Origin: Tissierellales bacterium
GTDB taxonomy: Bacteria; Bacillota; Clostridia; Tissierellales; VENL01
DNA length: 64,000 bases
Assembly: GCA_028280805.1 (NCBI GenBank)
Contig: JANQLB010000106.1
Location: forward strand, 62,001 to 126,000
Reading direction: 5' to 3'
Shown here: positions 47,422-59,376 of the stretch, piece by piece
Position numbering within the stretch: position 1 is the stretch's first letter
How the letters are laid out: each line of letters starts with the position of its first letter
Position numbers and translations under genes: made by a program
The notes under the pieces: model-generated
Database searches by the model: none
Told to the model about the DNA's origin: nothing
The model's input: only the letters and a program-made list of their open reading frames with translations

Positions 47422-47518
47422 AATTTCCTCTCCTTTCAATTAAAATAAAAAACTAGGATGGTTTAATGTTTATTACATTATACTACCCTAATTTGTTTTT
47501 TTCAAATCTTAGTAAAAA

Positions 47519-48313
47519 TCAACTATTATAAATCCTTTTTAGTTCACTTCTAAACTTCTTAATAACTTTTTTTTCTATTCTTGAAACAGTCATTTGAGAT
47601 ACACCCATCTCATTAGCTATATCTATTTGAGTTTTATTTTTTAAATATCTTTCTTTTAATACTATTTTTTCTCTATCATCTAATTCATCTATAACTTTAA
47701 GAATAAAATCTTTATTTTCAATCTTAGTAAAATACTTATCATCTTCACCAATTAACTCAGATAAACTCAAATCATTATCTTCTCCATTAGAATCAATAGA
47801 TATATCTAATGATCTAGGAGTATAAACCTTACTTGCTTCCATTGCCTCTAAAACTTCTTCTGAAGTGCATTGTAGGTATTTTGCTATATCATCAACTGTA
47901 GGAGATTTTTGTAATTGCTGACTTAAAATTAATTTAGCATTGTTAATTTTCTTTGAAAGCTCTTGTATACGTCTAGGAACTCTAATTGACCATCCTTTAT
48001 CTCTAAAATATTTCTTAATTTCACCTATTATTGTAGGGGTTGCAAAACTTGAAAATTTAAATCCTTTATCTATGTCATATCTATCAACTGCATATATAAG
48101 TCCAACACAAGCAATCTGATAAATGTCGTCAATATCTATACCTTTATTAGCATATTTTTTTGACAATATTTCAGCAATATATAAGTGTCTTTCTATTAAC
48201 TCATCTCTAATTAAAATTTCTTTGGAGTTTCTATACATTTCAAACAGCTTTTCTGTATCAATTTTTTTTATATCTATTAAACTTTCTCTATTATTTAAAA
48301 GATTATCTGTCAT
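47519..48313 (-). CDS. SigB/SigF-family RNA polymerase sigma factor
   Basis: 264 residues. Region 2 (YDIDKGFKFSSFATPTIIGEI then KKYFRDKGWSIRVPRR), region 3 and region 4 with the helix-turn-helix TQIDIANEMGVSQMTVSRIE are all present. It overlaps the anti-sigma gene by four bases in the order rsbV-rsbW-sigma. This order suits both stress SigB and forespore SigF (spoIIA); the separate, degenerate anti-sigma factor makes a stress-type role a little more likely, but I cannot decide. Confidence 0.9.
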   Translation of the reverse strand: MTDNLLNNRESLIDIKKIDTEKLFEMYRNSKEILIRDELIERHLYIAEILSKKYANKGIDIDDIYQIACVGLIYAVDRYDIDKGFKFSSFATPTIIGEIKKYFRDKGWSIRVPRRIQELSKKINNAKLILSQQLQKSPTVDDIAKYLQCTSEEVLEAMEASKVYTPRSLDISIDSNGEDNDLSLSELIGEDDKYFTKIENKDFILKVIDELDDREKIVLKERYLKNKTQIDIANEMGVSQMTVSRIEKKVIKKFRSELKRIYNS

Positions 48314-48717
48314 TTGACAACATCCTTTATTTCTTTAATCATTATAATTTCTATAAAATCATTATCCTTATTAAAACCTACTTCATCCATTAGAGATTCA
48401 ATGATAAATAATCCTAGTATATTTTCTTTACATTCTTTTAATTCAGTATTAGATCTACTTCCTGTTACTTTTATAGATAATTTGGTATCAAATAAATTGT
48501 ATTCAATATTAAAATTTTCATTGTTAAGCTTACTTTTTAACAAAAAAGTACACGCTTCGGCTGTAGCAACTTTTATATCGTCTATTTCTTCAATATTAAA
48601 TCCAATTTTATTAGCTAAAGCAGATGTAGTTAGCCTAATAACACTAACGTATTCTGGTTTATTTGGTATGCTCATTTTGATATTATCTTTAATAATTGAA
48701 CTTTTTGTATCTGTCAT
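48310..48717 (-). CDS. RsbW-like anti-sigma factor with degenerate ATP site
   Basis: 135 residues. IPNKPEYVSVIRLTTSALAN, VATAEACT and GLFIIESLMDEV align with RsbW/SpoIIAB. The N box, normally EACTN, reads EACTF (Phe at 58), and the D-x-G G1 box is replaced by TGSRSN (85-90). Those residues hold Mg-ATP, so kinase activity on the antagonist is doubtful, although sigma binding may remain. Coupled to both neighbours. Confidence 0.85.
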   Translation of the reverse strand: MTDTKSSIIKDNIKMSIPNKPEYVSVIRLTTSALANKIGFNIEEIDDIKVATAEACTFLLKSKLNNENFNIEYNLFDTKLSIKVTGSRSNTELKECKENILGLFIIESLMDEVGFNKDNDFIEIIMIKEIKDVVK

Positions 48718-48723
48718 TTGATC

Positions 48724-49041
48724 TCACTCCTTAATCACAAAAACCTTGTTCAAACCTGTAATATCAAAAAGTTTATTAATATTAGGCTTAATGTTTTTTA
48801 ATGTTATTTTATATCCCTCTTCCTTTAACTTCTTTAAGGCACTTATTAAAACTCCTAAGCCTGTACTGTCAATATAATCTAAGTCATTTCCATCAATAAC
48901 TAAATCTGCTTTCTTTTCCTCAATTAGTTCATTTAACAATTCTTTAAATTTAGGTGATGTATATATATCTATTTCACCAACAGGATTTATAACCCAAACT
49001 CCCATTTTTTCATCATACTTCTTAATAACACTTAAAGCCAC
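48724..49041 (-). CDS. Anti-sigma factor antagonist (RsbV/SpoIIAA type)
   Basis: 105 residues, a STAS domain. The phospho-serine motif DSTGLGVLISALKKL is intact. It starts at GTG behind GAGGAGG and ends seven bases before the rsbW-like gene. Normally the unphosphorylated form pulls the anti-sigma off the sigma factor; here the cognate kinase looks inactive. Confidence 0.92.
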   Translation of the reverse strand: MALSVIKKYDEKMGVWVINPVGEIDIYTSPKFKELLNELIEEKKADLVIDGNDLDYIDSTGLGVLISALKKLKEEGYKITLKNIKPNINKLFDITGLNKVFVIKE

Positions 49042-49163
49042 AATACTACCTCCTCTATTATATAATCATAATGTTTTTTACCCGTAAACAAGATTTTTAT
49101 TCAATCTCTAATATTACTTACTTATTTTTTTACAAAAATATTATACCATATTAAAAATTAATT

Positions 49164-49194
49164 TAAAATAGGGTGCAGATGCAGCCCTATTTTA
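49164..49194 (-). terminator. Terminator of gyrA
   Basis: TAAAATAGGG / CCCTATTTTA perfect stem immediately after the gyrA stop. Confidence 0.8.
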
Positions 49195-49195
49195 G

Positions 49196-51637
49196 TTATT
49201 CTCCACTATTATCATCAGTTACAACCGTTGCTAATGAAACAACATTGTCATCTTTATGTAATCTCATTAAACTTACGCCTTTAGTATATCTTCCCATACG
49301 AGATATTCCTGAAACTTGAATTCTGATTATTGTACCTGATTGGCTAATTATCATTATTTCATTAGTTTCATCTACAACTTTTGCTCCTACCAATTTACCC
49401 GTTTGATCTTTTACGTTATAAGTTTTTATACCTTTTCCACCTCTTATTTGAGTTCTATACTCTTCTAAAGATGTCCTTTTTCCTTGTCCTTTCTGGCTGA
49501 TAACAAGTAAATCCTTACCTTCTTCTACAAGACTCATACCAACTACTTTATCTTCTTTAGCTAAGCTTATACCTTTAACACCAATAGAGTTTCTGCCCAT
49601 ATCTCTTACATCTTCTTCATTAAATCTGATAGACATTCCATGTGAAGTCACTAATATAATATCTTTATCTCCATTAGTACGCTTAACACTTATTAATTCA
49701 TCATCGTCCTTAATATTAATAGCTATAAGCCCATTTTTTCTTATAGTACTGTATTCATCCAATACAGTTTTCTTAACAATACCATTTTTAGTAGCAAAAA
49801 CTAAATAACCATGTTCATCATCAAAATTCTTAATAGGAATAACCGCTGTAATTTTTTCCCCTGATTCCATTTGTAAAAGATTAATAATGGCTGTGCCTTT
49901 TGCTTGTCTTTTAGCTTCTGGAATCTCATAAGCCTTTATAGTATATACCTTGCCATAGTTAGTAAAGAAAAGTAAATTATCATGTGTTGAAGTAATATAT
50001 AAATGTTCAACAAAATCCTGTTCTCTGGTTGTAAGAGCAGAAATCCCCTTACCTCCTCTATTTTGTATTTTGTAGGTATTTTCAGGTAATCTCTTAACAT
50101 ATCCAAAATGCGTTAATGTTATTGCTACTTTTTGTTCTTCTATCATATCTTCAACATTTATTTCATCTTCTGACGCTCTTATTTCTGTTCTTCTATCATC
50201 TTTATATCTTTCTTTTATTTCTAAAAGTTCTTCTCTAACTATATTGTATATTAGTCTTTCATTTGACAATATTTCTCTTAGTTTATTTATTAATTTAATT
50301 ACTTCTTCGTATTCATTTTCAATTTTCTCTCTTTCAAGCCCGGTCAGTCTTTGAAGTCTCATATCTAAAATAGCTTGTGCTTGTTTTTCACTTAACCCAA
50401 ATTGACTCATTAAGCCACTCTTAGCTTCCTGAGTATTTTTAGAACCTCTAATTAGTTTAATTACAGCATCTATATGGTCTAAAGCTATTTTTAATCCTTC
50501 AAGAATATGTGCTTTATCTTCTGCCTTATTTAAGTCATTTTGAGTCCTTCTTATTATAATTTCTTTTTGATAATCAAGATAATATCTAATAACTTGTCTT
50601 AGATTAAGTACCTTCGGTTCATCTTTTACAAGGGCAATTATAATTATACTGAAAGTATCTTGAAGTTGTGTGTGTTTATATAGATTATTTAAAACTACAT
50701 TGGGATTTGCATCCTTTTTTAACTCTATTACAATCCTCATTCCATTTCTATCTGATTCATCTCTTAAATCTGATATACCTTCAACCTTCTTATCTCTAAC
50801 TAAAGAAGCGATTTTCTCTATTAATTTAGCTTTATTAACTTGATAAGGAATTTCTGTTACAATAATTCTGTCTCTATTATTCTTATGCTCCTCTATGTTA
50901 ACCTTTGCTCTAACTATAACTCTGCCTCTACCCGTTTTATATGATTTTCTTATATTGTCCTTACCCATTATTATTCCACCGGTAGGGAAATCCGGACCTT
51001 TTATAATATTAACAAGCTCATCCATTGTTATATCAGGATCATCTATCATTTTAACTATTCCGTCTACTACTTCGGAAAGATTGTGAGGAGGTATAGAACT
51101 TGCCATTCCCACAGCTATACCGGAAGAACCGTTTACTAATAAATTAGGGAATCTACTAGGTAAAACCTTAGGTTCTTTTAAAGTTTCATCAAAGTTAAGT
51201 TTATAATCTACAGTTTCCTTATCTATATCTCTGAGCATTTCCGAAGCTAATTTAGTCATTCTTACTTCAGTGTAACGCATTGCTGCTGCTCCATCACCAT
51301 CAACTGACCCAAAATTACCATGACCATCTACTAATAAATATCTAGTCGAGAAATCTTGTGCTAATCTAACCATAGCATCATAAACAGCTTTCTCTCCATG
51401 TGGATGATATTTACCAAGTACATCCCCAACAATACGGGCAGATTTTCTATGAGGTTTACTAGGTACTAATCCTAATTCATTCATGGAATAAAGAATTCTT
51501 CTATGAACCGGCTTAAGACCATCTCTAACATCAGGTAAAGCTCTGCTGACAATTACTGTCATAGCATAATCAAGATAGGATTTTTTCATTTCTTCAGCTA
51601 TATCTATTGATATAATTTTTTCCTCTTGGTTACTCAA
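49196..51637 (-). CDS. gyrA: DNA gyrase subunit A
   Basis: 813 residues. The active-site tyrosine is Y122 ([10 protein letters not shown]), and the C-terminal beta-pinwheel repeats, including the GyrA box QIRGGKG, are present. In the quinolone-binding segment [15 protein letters not shown] the usual Ser/Thr at position 83 is Lys. It begins at TTG behind GGAGGAC. With GyrB it introduces negative supercoils. Confidence 0.97.
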   Translation of the reverse strand: MSNQEEKIISIDIAEEMKKSYLDYAMTVIVSRALPDVRDGLKPVHRRILYSMNELGLVPSKPHRKSARIVGDVLGKYHPHGEKAVYDAMVRLAQDFSTRYLLVDGHGNFGSVDGDGAAAMRYTEVRMTKLASEMLRDIDKETVDYKLNFDETLKEPKVLPSRFPNLLVNGSSGIAVGMASSIPPHNLSEVVDGIVKMIDDPDITMDELVNIIKGPDFPTGGIIMGKDNIRKSYKTGRGRVIVRAKVNIEEHKNNRDRIIVTEIPYQVNKAKLIEKIASLVRDKKVEGISDLRDESDRNGMRIVIELKKDANPNVVLNNLYKHTQLQDTFSIIIIALVKDEPKVLNLRQVIRYYLDYQKEIIIRRTQNDLNKAEDKAHILEGLKIALDHIDAVIKLIRGSKNTQEAKSGLMSQFGLSEKQAQAILDMRLQRLTGLEREKIENEYEEVIKLINKLREILSNERLIYNIVREELLEIKERYKDDRRTEIRASEDEINVEDMIEEQKVAITLTHFGYVKRLPENTYKIQNRGGKGISALTTREQDFVEHLYITSTHDNLLFFTNYGKVYTIKAYEIPEAKRQAKGTAIINLLQMESGEKITAVIPIKNFDDEHGYLVFATKNGIVKKTVLDEYSTIRKNGLIAINIKDDDELISVKRTNGDKDIILVTSHGMSIRFNEEDVRDMGRNSIGVKGISLAKEDKVVGMSLVEEGKDLLVISQKGQGKRTSLEEYRTQIRGGKGIKTYNVKDQTGKLVGAKVVDETNEIMIISQSGTIIRIQVSGISRMGRYTKGVSLMRLHKDDNVVSLATVVTDDNSGE

Positions 51638-51682
51638 TTTAATGTCCTCCTTAGCCTTAATTATATCTTAAGGTTTATTATA

Positions 51683-53593
<1,911 letters not shown>

Positions 53594-53608
53594 CTAGAGT
53601 CCTCCAAT

Positions 53609-53899
53609 CTATATATTTTTGTTAAATTCAGCTCTTTTTGATAAAGTTATAGAAGATATATTGGATGTATATATTATACTTTTTCTTATATTAGAACCGT
53701 CTATCTTATCTTTTTCCACTTTTTCAGTAATAATATAAGATTTAATTCCTTCATTAACAATATTATATATAAACCCTTCTTCGTTTGCTATCTCAAAAAA
53801 GTCCTTAGTATCTTGAGATTTTAAAGCAGTTTCTGCATCAATGATTGCAATAATATCTTTTATGGGAACTACAAAATCCTTTCCAAGATGTAAAAACAT
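53609..53899 (-). CDS. RemB/YaaB-like DUF370 protein
   Basis: 96 residues. MFLHLGKDFVVPIKDIIAI is the diagnostic start of the RemB (YaaB) family, always found between recF and gyrB in Firmicutes. Bacillus RemB affects matrix gene expression. A longer frame to 53941 runs into recF, but AAAGGAG lies nine bases before the ATG at 53899. Confidence 0.9.
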   Translation of the reverse strand: MFLHLGKDFVVPIKDIIAIIDAETALKSQDTKDFFEIANEEGFIYNIVNEGIKSYIITEKVEKDKIDGSNIRKSIIYTSNISSITLSKRAEFNKNI

Positions 53900-53915
53900 C
53901 ACAATACACTCCTTT

Positions 53916-55034
53916 TTAATTCTCGTAATCAGATAACACATTACCTTTATTTATATAATATATACTTTTATTACTTTTATTAAAGTTATTAATTTCAATA
54001 TCATCTGTAGAAGTTATTATCGTTTGTATATCTTTAAATGTAGATATTAAATATTTCCTTCTATTTTCATCTAGTTCTGATAATACGTCATCTAATAATA
54101 AGACAGGATATTCCTTGGTTTCTGCTTTTATAAGTTCAATTTCTGCTAATTTTAAAGATAAAGCAGCGGTCCTCTGCTGTCCTTGAGAACCAAATACTCT
54201 AATATCTATATCGTTTACCAATATTTGCATATCATCCCTATGAGGTCCATGTGTAGTAGTTCCACGTTCAATATCCATCTCAACATTAGATTTTAAAGTT
54301 TCAATAAATGCATTATTGACCTCATCATAATTATAAGTAGCAATGTCTATAGAAGATAAATACTTTAATTGAAGCTCTTCTATATTTCCTGTTATCTTAC
54401 TATGTATTTCTCGGGAAATACTACATAAATCCTTTAAAAACTCAAATCTTTTATTTAATATCTCTGATCCAATACTAGATAGTTGAATATCCCAAACATC
54501 TAATAGTTTTTTTTTGTTTTTTTCATATTGTATTATTTTAAGCAAGTTATTTCTCTGATTTAAAACCTTATTATATCTATTAATATTATATCTATATCTA
54601 GGGTTGATTTGAGATATTTCATTATCTAAAAAAAGCCTTCTTTCACTAGGACCTTCTTTTACTAGTTTCAAATCTTCCGGAGAAAAAACAACTACATTAA
54701 AAATGTCAAATAAATCTATCATTTTGTCAACTTCAACACCATTAACTCTTACTCTTTTGCTTTTTCCTCTTTCCAATTTTATTTCTATTTTTTTATTAAA
54801 CCCTTCTTTAACAATATCAATTCCTATATATGCTTTATCTTTATCTAAATTAATTAGTTCCTTTTCTCTATTGGTTCTATAAGATTTTCCAGAGGAACAA
54901 ATATAAATAGATTCCAATAAATTAGTTTTCCCTTGAGCATTATTACCTAGGAAAATATTTAACTTATTATTTAGTTTTATATCTAGTTTCTTGTAATTAC
55001 GAAAGTTTATTAGTTTAATGCTATCTACGTACAC
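53916..55034 (-). CDS. recF: DNA replication and repair protein RecF
   Basis: 372 residues. Walker A GNNAQGKTN, the SMC-like signature FGSQGQQRTAALSLKLA and Walker B VLLLDDVLSELDENRR are complete. The start is GTG 55034 (MYVDSIKLINFRNY), eight bases after GAGGAG; GTG 55043 overlaps that site. RecF helps load RecA at gaps with RecR and RecO. Confidence 0.96.
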   Translation of the reverse strand: MYVDSIKLINFRNYKKLDIKLNNKLNIFLGNNAQGKTNLLESIYICSSGKSYRTNREKELINLDKDKAYIGIDIVKEGFNKKIEIKLERGKSKRVRVNGVEVDKMIDLFDIFNVVVFSPEDLKLVKEGPSERRLFLDNEISQINPRYRYNINRYNKVLNQRNNLLKIIQYEKNKKKLLDVWDIQLSSIGSEILNKRFEFLKDLCSISREIHSKITGNIEELQLKYLSSIDIATYNYDEVNNAFIETLKSNVEMDIERGTTTHGPHRDDMQILVNDIDIRVFGSQGQQRTAALSLKLAEIELIKAETKEYPVLLLDDVLSELDENRRKYLISTFKDIQTIITSTDDIEINNFNKSNKSIYYINKGNVLSDYEN

Positions 55035-55263
55035 ATATAGCACTCCTCATAGGATTTTTGAATTATTATAAAACTTAATTTATTCAAGAGTGTTTTAAGT
55101 ATTTAAAATCGCTAAGCGACTTGTATATATTTTTTATTTTGAAATTGGATGCCTATATATATTAAAAATTCAAGAAGTACAATATGAAATCCATATTATT
55201 ATACTATAGACTATTATATAATTTTTATCAACTTAGAGCCAAAATATATATAATTAAAGTTAT

Positions 55264-55476
55264 TTATATAATGATAAAGCTTCCATAACCCTCAATTACT
55301 ATTTTATCATTTCTTTTTATTTTTTTCCCCCTTTGAAGGCATATTTCATCATTAACTTTTATAAGACCATCTTTTATAATTATTTTACTATGACCTCCTG
55401 TTTGAGCTATTCCAGCATATTTCAATAACTGGTCTAATCTTATAAAATCAGTTTCAATTTTAATTTCCTTTTCCAC
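55264..55476 (-). CDS. S4-domain protein YaaA-like
   Basis: 70 residues. The RNA-binding S4 motif spans IRLDQLLKYAGIAQTGGHSK to GLIKVNDEICLQRGKKI. Its dnaN-yaaA-recF position is conserved in Firmicutes; a ribosome-assembly role is proposed for the family. The 220-base gap to recF holds only a small hairpin (TCGCTTAGCGA, near 55110). Confidence 0.9.
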   Translation of the reverse strand: MEKEIKIETDFIRLDQLLKYAGIAQTGGHSKIIIKDGLIKVNDEICLQRGKKIKRNDKIVIEGYGSFIII

Positions 55477-55506
55477 AATATCATCTCCTAATATTTAAAA
55501 ATTAAA

Positions 55507-55524
55507 GACACCTCACAAGGTGTC
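55507..55524 (-). terminator. Attenuator between dnaN and yaaA
   Basis: GGACACCT/AGGTGTC stem with TTTAATTTTT on the minus strand, 12 bases after dnaN. Confidence 0.75.
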
Positions 55525-55535
55525 CAGATATATAA

Positions 55536-56642
55536 TTAACTTTCATTAGCCAATCTAGTTGGTAAAATTAAATATATATAATTCTCATTTCCAACAGGCT
55601 TTATAATACATGGACTTACGTTACTGATAAAATTCATTTCAACTTCTTCACTATCTATTACTTTAATACCTTCAAGAATATATTTTGAATTAAAGCCTAT
55701 TTTCAAACCATTTCCTTCTAAGTCGATTGATACTTTTTCATGTATATTTCCTATTTCTGAATTGGATGTTATTATTAAATTATCATCAGATATATCTAAC
55801 TTTACTCGATTATTTTTACCTTCTCTTGCCAATAATGATGCTCTTTCAATACTTTCCTGTATATCTTTAGTATTTACTTTTACTTTTGAATTGTATTGAT
55901 TTGTAATAATGTCTTTATAATTTAAGAATTGACCTTCAATTAATCTTGAGATAATTACGGTATTTCCTAAATCAAATAAAACATGGCTGGAGGTAAATTT
56001 AATATGTATATCAGAATCACTGTCGTCTAATATTTTATTAAGCTCATTCAAAGTCTTACTTGGGATTACAACCTTAATTTCACTATCACAATTAATATTT
56101 ACTTTCTTTAAGGCCAATCTGTATCCATCTAAAGCTACCAAAACAGCTTCTTGATTGCTAACTTCTAATAATGCGCCTGTTAATATTTGTCTTATTTCAT
56201 CTTGAGCAGTTGCAAAAACAGTTTGCCTTATCATAGTTTTAAGTAAATCCTTTGCGATACTGAAAGATACATTATCTAGAATTTTTGGAAGTTTTGGATA
56301 TTCAACTGCACGTTGACCTATGATATCAAACTTAGAGTTTCCACATTTAATATTAACAATATTATTATCTTTAATTTCTAACTCTACATCCATATCCGGA
56401 AGTTTTCTTATCATATCTCCAAATACTCTTGAAGTTATAACTATACTACCCTCTTCAAATACTTGGCAGTTTATAGTTGATTCTATTCCAATTTCTAAAT
56501 CAGTTGCTGTTAATTTAATTTTATTATTTTTTGCTTCTAATAATATTCCGCTTAAAATTGGTAAAGTACCTTTTGAAGAAATACCTTTCTGAACAATATT
56601 AATACTTTTTGCTAGCTCTTTTTGATCAATTTTTACTTTCAA
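55536..56642 (-). CDS. dnaN: DNA polymerase III beta sliding clamp
   Basis: 368 residues with three clamp repeats. KGISSKGTLPILSGILLEA, RLIEGQFLNYKDII and the C-terminal YLILPTRLA are typical. It starts at TTG; AGGGGG lies upstream, and a DnaA-box-like TTATTCACA (56652-56644) sits between the two, so DnaA could affect its translation or transcription. Confidence 0.97.
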   Translation of the reverse strand: MKVKIDQKELAKSINIVQKGISSKGTLPILSGILLEAKNNKIKLTATDLEIGIESTINCQVFEEGSIVITSRVFGDMIRKLPDMDVELEIKDNNIVNIKCGNSKFDIIGQRAVEYPKLPKILDNVSFSIAKDLLKTMIRQTVFATAQDEIRQILTGALLEVSNQEAVLVALDGYRLALKKVNINCDSEIKVVIPSKTLNELNKILDDSDSDIHIKFTSSHVLFDLGNTVIISRLIEGQFLNYKDIITNQYNSKVKVNTKDIQESIERASLLAREGKNNRVKLDISDDNLIITSNSEIGNIHEKVSIDLEGNGLKIGFNSKYILEGIKVIDSEEVEMNFISNVSPCIIKPVGNENYIYLILPTRLANES

Positions 56643-56877
56643 TTGTGAATAACCCCCTCTGGATATAATTTAATAATAATATTTATAAAACTTAGTAGTA
56701 GTAGTAGTAGTTCTTGTTGATATGTGGATAAGTAAAGATAAAGTTTTAATCATCAAATTTTCCACTGTTAATAAAATGTGTATTATATCTATATATTTAT
56801 CCACATAATTATAATCATAAATAAGATAAATGAAAAGTATTAAAGTTATTAACAATTAATCAACAGAAAATTATTAA
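56643..56877. other. Origin region between dnaA and dnaN (unwinding element)
   Basis: On the minus strand this 235-base gap holds, in order, DnaA box TTATCCACA (56805-56797), a second TTATCCACA (56731-56723), six TAG/CTA repeats (56710-56693) and an AT-rich stretch. The same order in B. subtilis is the incC region, where DnaA opens the origin. Confidence 0.88.
56693..56710 (-). other. DnaA-trio repeat
   Basis: Six uninterrupted TAG triplets on the plus strand, 12 bases from a perfect DnaA box and next to AT-rich DNA. DnaA-trios (3'-GAT-5') guide DnaA filaments onto single-stranded DNA; the match in sequence, orientation and position is close. Confidence 0.8.
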
Positions 56878-58218
56878 TTAATCTCCTTTAATCTCATTTA
56901 TCATATCATCAATTTTTTGTTTAAAATCTGAATCATTTTTTATGTCATTAGTTATTTTTTCATACGCATGTATAACGGTAGTATGATCTCTTCCTCCAAA
57001 TTCATCACCAATCTTAGGAAGAGACATATCAGTTAATTCTCTACATAAATACATGGCTATTTGTCTTGGATAGGCAATAGATCTGGTTCTTTTCTTTGAA
57101 ATAAGGTTTTCTATTTTTACGTTAAATTTTTTAGAGATAATTTCTTTAATTAGTTTAACATTAACCTCTTTAGGTTTATTTTCGGAGATAATATCTTTAA
57201 GTGCTTCAGATGCTAATTCTATTGTTATCTCTTTATTAGTAAGAGATGAATAAGCAATAATGCGTATTAAAGCACCTTCAAGCTCTCTTATATTAGATTT
57301 GATTTTTGTAGCAATATAATGGGTTACATCGTTAGGAACGTGAATATTCTCAACGTTTGCCTTTTTTCTTAAAATTGCAATTCTGGTTTCTAAATCTGGA
57401 GCTTGTATATCTGCTATAAGTCCCCATTCAAACCTTGATCTTAATCTATCTTCTAAAGTTGGTATTTCCTTAGGAGGTCTGTCACTTGAAATAATAATCT
57501 GTTTATTTGCTTCGTAAAGAGCATTAAATGTATGGAAAAATTCTTCTTGTGTTCTTTCTTTCCCTGCAATAAACTGAATATCATCAATTAAAAGTATATC
57601 TACATTTCTGTATTTATTTCTAAACTGGATATTTTTATCATCTCTTATTGAATTAATTAGTTCATTTGTAAATTTTTCAGAAGATACATACACTACCTTT
57701 GAATTTTGATTTTGATTTAGATTATAATGACCTATTGCATGCATTAAATGCGTTTTACCTAATCCAACTCCTCCATATATAAACAATGGATTATAAGCCT
57801 GAGCGGGAGCTTCAGCTACAGCTAAAGAACCAGCATGGGCAAATCTATTGCTGTTACCTATAACGAAAGCATCAAAAGTGTATTTAGGATTAAGCTGAGA
57901 TCGGAATGATGAATTATCAGAGTTTTGGACATCATTATTAGTTTGTCCAAAGTGTTTTGATATTTCTTCACCCGGTATAGTAAATTTAATCTCATAATCT
58001 TTTCCTTTTATCTGTTTCACTGCATTTTTTATTAAAGTCATATATCTTGATTCTAATATTCCTTTTGTAAATTCATTTGGTGCACCTAAAATAATAGTAT
58101 TATCATTTATAGTTATAGGTTCAATAGTCTTTAGCCATGTATTGAAACTTACTTCAGTTAGTTCAGTTTTTATTAAGTTTAAAGAATCGTTCCAAATATT
58201 TAATAAATCTGAATTCAT
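56878..58218 (-). CDS. dnaA: Chromosomal replication initiator DnaA
   Basis: 446 residues. Domain I ([20 protein letters not shown]), Walker [10 protein letters not shown], Walker B LLIDDIQF, and the DnaA-box-reading helix-turn-helix [20 protein letters not shown] 58218 (MNSDLLN) follows GGGAGG by six bases, so the in-frame ATG at 58233, which overlaps that site, is rejected. Confidence 0.98.
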   Translation of the reverse strand: MNSDLLNIWNDSLNLIKTELTEVSFNTWLKTIEPITINDNTIILGAPNEFTKGILESRYMTLIKNAVKQIKGKDYEIKFTIPGEEISKHFGQTNNDVQNSDNSSFRSQLNPKYTFDAFVIGNSNRFAHAGSLAVAEAPAQAYNPLFIYGGVGLGKTHLMHAIGHYNLNQNQNSKVVYVSSEKFTNELINSIRDDKNIQFRNKYRNVDILLIDDIQFIAGKERTQEEFFHTFNALYEANKQIIISSDRPPKEIPTLEDRLRSRFEWGLIADIQAPDLETRIAILRKKANVENIHVPNDVTHYIATKIKSNIRELEGALIRIIAYSSLTNKEITIELASEALKDIISENKPKEVNVKLIKEIISKKFNVKIENLISKKRTRSIAYPRQIAMYLCRELTDMSLPKIGDEFGGRDHTTVIHAYEKITNDIKNDSDFKQKIDDMINEIKGD

Positions 58219-58318
58219 ATTAAATCCTCCCATTAAATAAAATTATTGTCAATTTATAAAAATTTATAACTCTTTTCTCAAATTATAATAAAAGAATATA
58301 TACTAATTATCAACATAT

Positions 58319-58681
58319 TTGTCCACAAAAAAGAAAAAAAAAGAGTAAATAAATGGTATAATAAATATAAACAAGGATAGTATAAAAACTGTAGATAACA
58401 AATTAATATAAATTAAAAGTAATTAAGATTACATAAGTTATACACAGTATTAATTTAATATGTATTGTGGAAAAAAAATTAGTTTAATTCTATAATTTAA
58501 GAAAAAAATTATAAGTTAAAATTATGGTTATACACATTTTTATCCACAACTTGTGAATAAAAATATAGTTGTGTAAAAACAATCCACATAGTAAGATTAT
58601 ATTATCAGAAAAAAATAAAATTATCAACAATTACATCAACATATCCACAATTATAACAGCATGTTTAGAAATTTATCAACA
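58319..58681. other. Origin of replication, DnaA-box cluster upstream of dnaA
   Basis: Perfect TTATCCACA at 58540-58548, TTATACACA at 58438-58446 and 58528-58536, reverse TGTGAATAA at 58552-58560 and TGTGGAAAA at 58466-58474, TTGTCCACA at 58319-58327, ATATCCACA at 58641-58649, and two TTATCAACA (58621, 58673). The rest of the 58219-58834 gap is AT-rich. It corresponds to the incA/incB part of a bipartite origin. Confidence 0.92.
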
Positions 58682-58699
58682 GGCAAAAAATATAAATTC

Positions 58700-58728
58700 T
58701 TGACATAAACAGTTGATATGACTATAAT
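58700..58728 (+). promoter_or_regulatory. Consensus promoter of rpmH
   Basis: TTGACA (58700-58705), 17 bases, TATAAT (58723-58728): perfect. It lies immediately beside the last DnaA-box-like site, so DnaA binding could affect it. Confidence 0.88.
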
Positions 58729-58834
58729 CATTAGTAGTGTCTATTTTTTTTCTATTTTAAAATTTCAATAAGACATTAAACATTATTATATATGTTTAAC
58801 ATATATAGAGAAATTGAAGGGGGTGTAGTTAAAA

Positions 58835-58969
58835 ATGAAAAGAACTTATCAGCCTAAAAGAAGACAAAGAAAGAAAGAGCATGGGTTTAGAAAGAGAATG
58901 AAAACTAAGTCAGGAAGAAATATACTTCAAAGACGCAGAAAAAAGGGCAGAAAAAAATTGTCAGCATAA
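58835..58969 (+). CDS. rpmH: Ribosomal protein L34
   Basis: 44 residues, read directly from the sequence: [20 protein letters not shown] at the start and a Lys/Arg-rich end KKLSA. Length and composition are those of bL34. GAAGGGGGTG precedes ATG. First gene of the rpmH-rnpA-yidD-yidC-jag operon. Confidence 0.98.
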   Translation: MKRTYQPKRRQRKKEHGFRKRMKTKSGRNILQRRRKKGRKKLSA

Positions 58970-58988
58970 GGCCGCTAAATGTGGCCTT
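58968..58988 (+). terminator. Attenuator between rpmH and rnpA
   Basis: AAGGCC / GGCCTT stem with TTTTT, directly at the rpmH stop. It reduces read-through from the highly expressed L34 gene. Confidence 0.75.
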
Positions 58989-59028
58989 TTTGTAAAATTA
59001 AGATGATTTTAAGGAGCCAAAACCTAAT

Positions 59029-59370
59029 ATGTATAGTAATGAAAGTTTAAAAAGTAATAAAGATTTTAGAAGAGTATATGATAAAGGAAAATCCTTTGCT
59101 AATAAGTATTTAGTGATGTTTTATATAAAAAATAACTTTGAGTTTAATAGGGTTGGCTTTTCTATTTCAAAGAAGTTAGGGAAAGCAGTTATAAGAAATA
59201 AGATAAAAAGAAGAATGAAAGAAAGCTATAGATTAAACTCCTGTAAATTTGAAAAAGGGTATGATATAATTTTTTTGGCAAGGATGAATGCAAAATCTAC
59301 TGATTTTGATAAAATTGAAAGTGCAGTTTTACATTTAGGAAAATTAGCGGGGTTAATAAAAAAAAGGTGA
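59029..59370 (+). CDS. rnpA: Ribonuclease P protein component
   Basis: 113 residues. FRRVYDKGKSFANKYLVMFY and the RNR-type motif RNKIKRRMKESYR (about 63-75) are typical. It binds RNase P RNA to process tRNA 5' ends. AAGGAG precedes ATG. Confidence 0.97.
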   Translation: MYSNESLKSNKDFRRVYDKGKSFANKYLVMFYIKNNFEFNRVGFSISKKLGKAVIRNKIKRRMKESYRLNSCKFEKGYDIIFLARMNAKSTDFDKIESAVLHLGKLAGLIKKR

Positions 59371-59376
59371 ATAATT

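Noticed and set aside
48314-48721. A 135-codon open frame on the plus strand exactly opposite the rsbW-like gene
   Set aside because: The sense strand has family motifs, coupled overlaps and ribosome binding sites; the antisense frame has none and its equal length is coincidence of codon bias.
56693-56710. A simple trinucleotide microsatellite
   Set aside because: Its place beside a perfect DnaA box in the dnaA-dnaN gap is better explained as a DnaA-trio, though slippage may affect its length.
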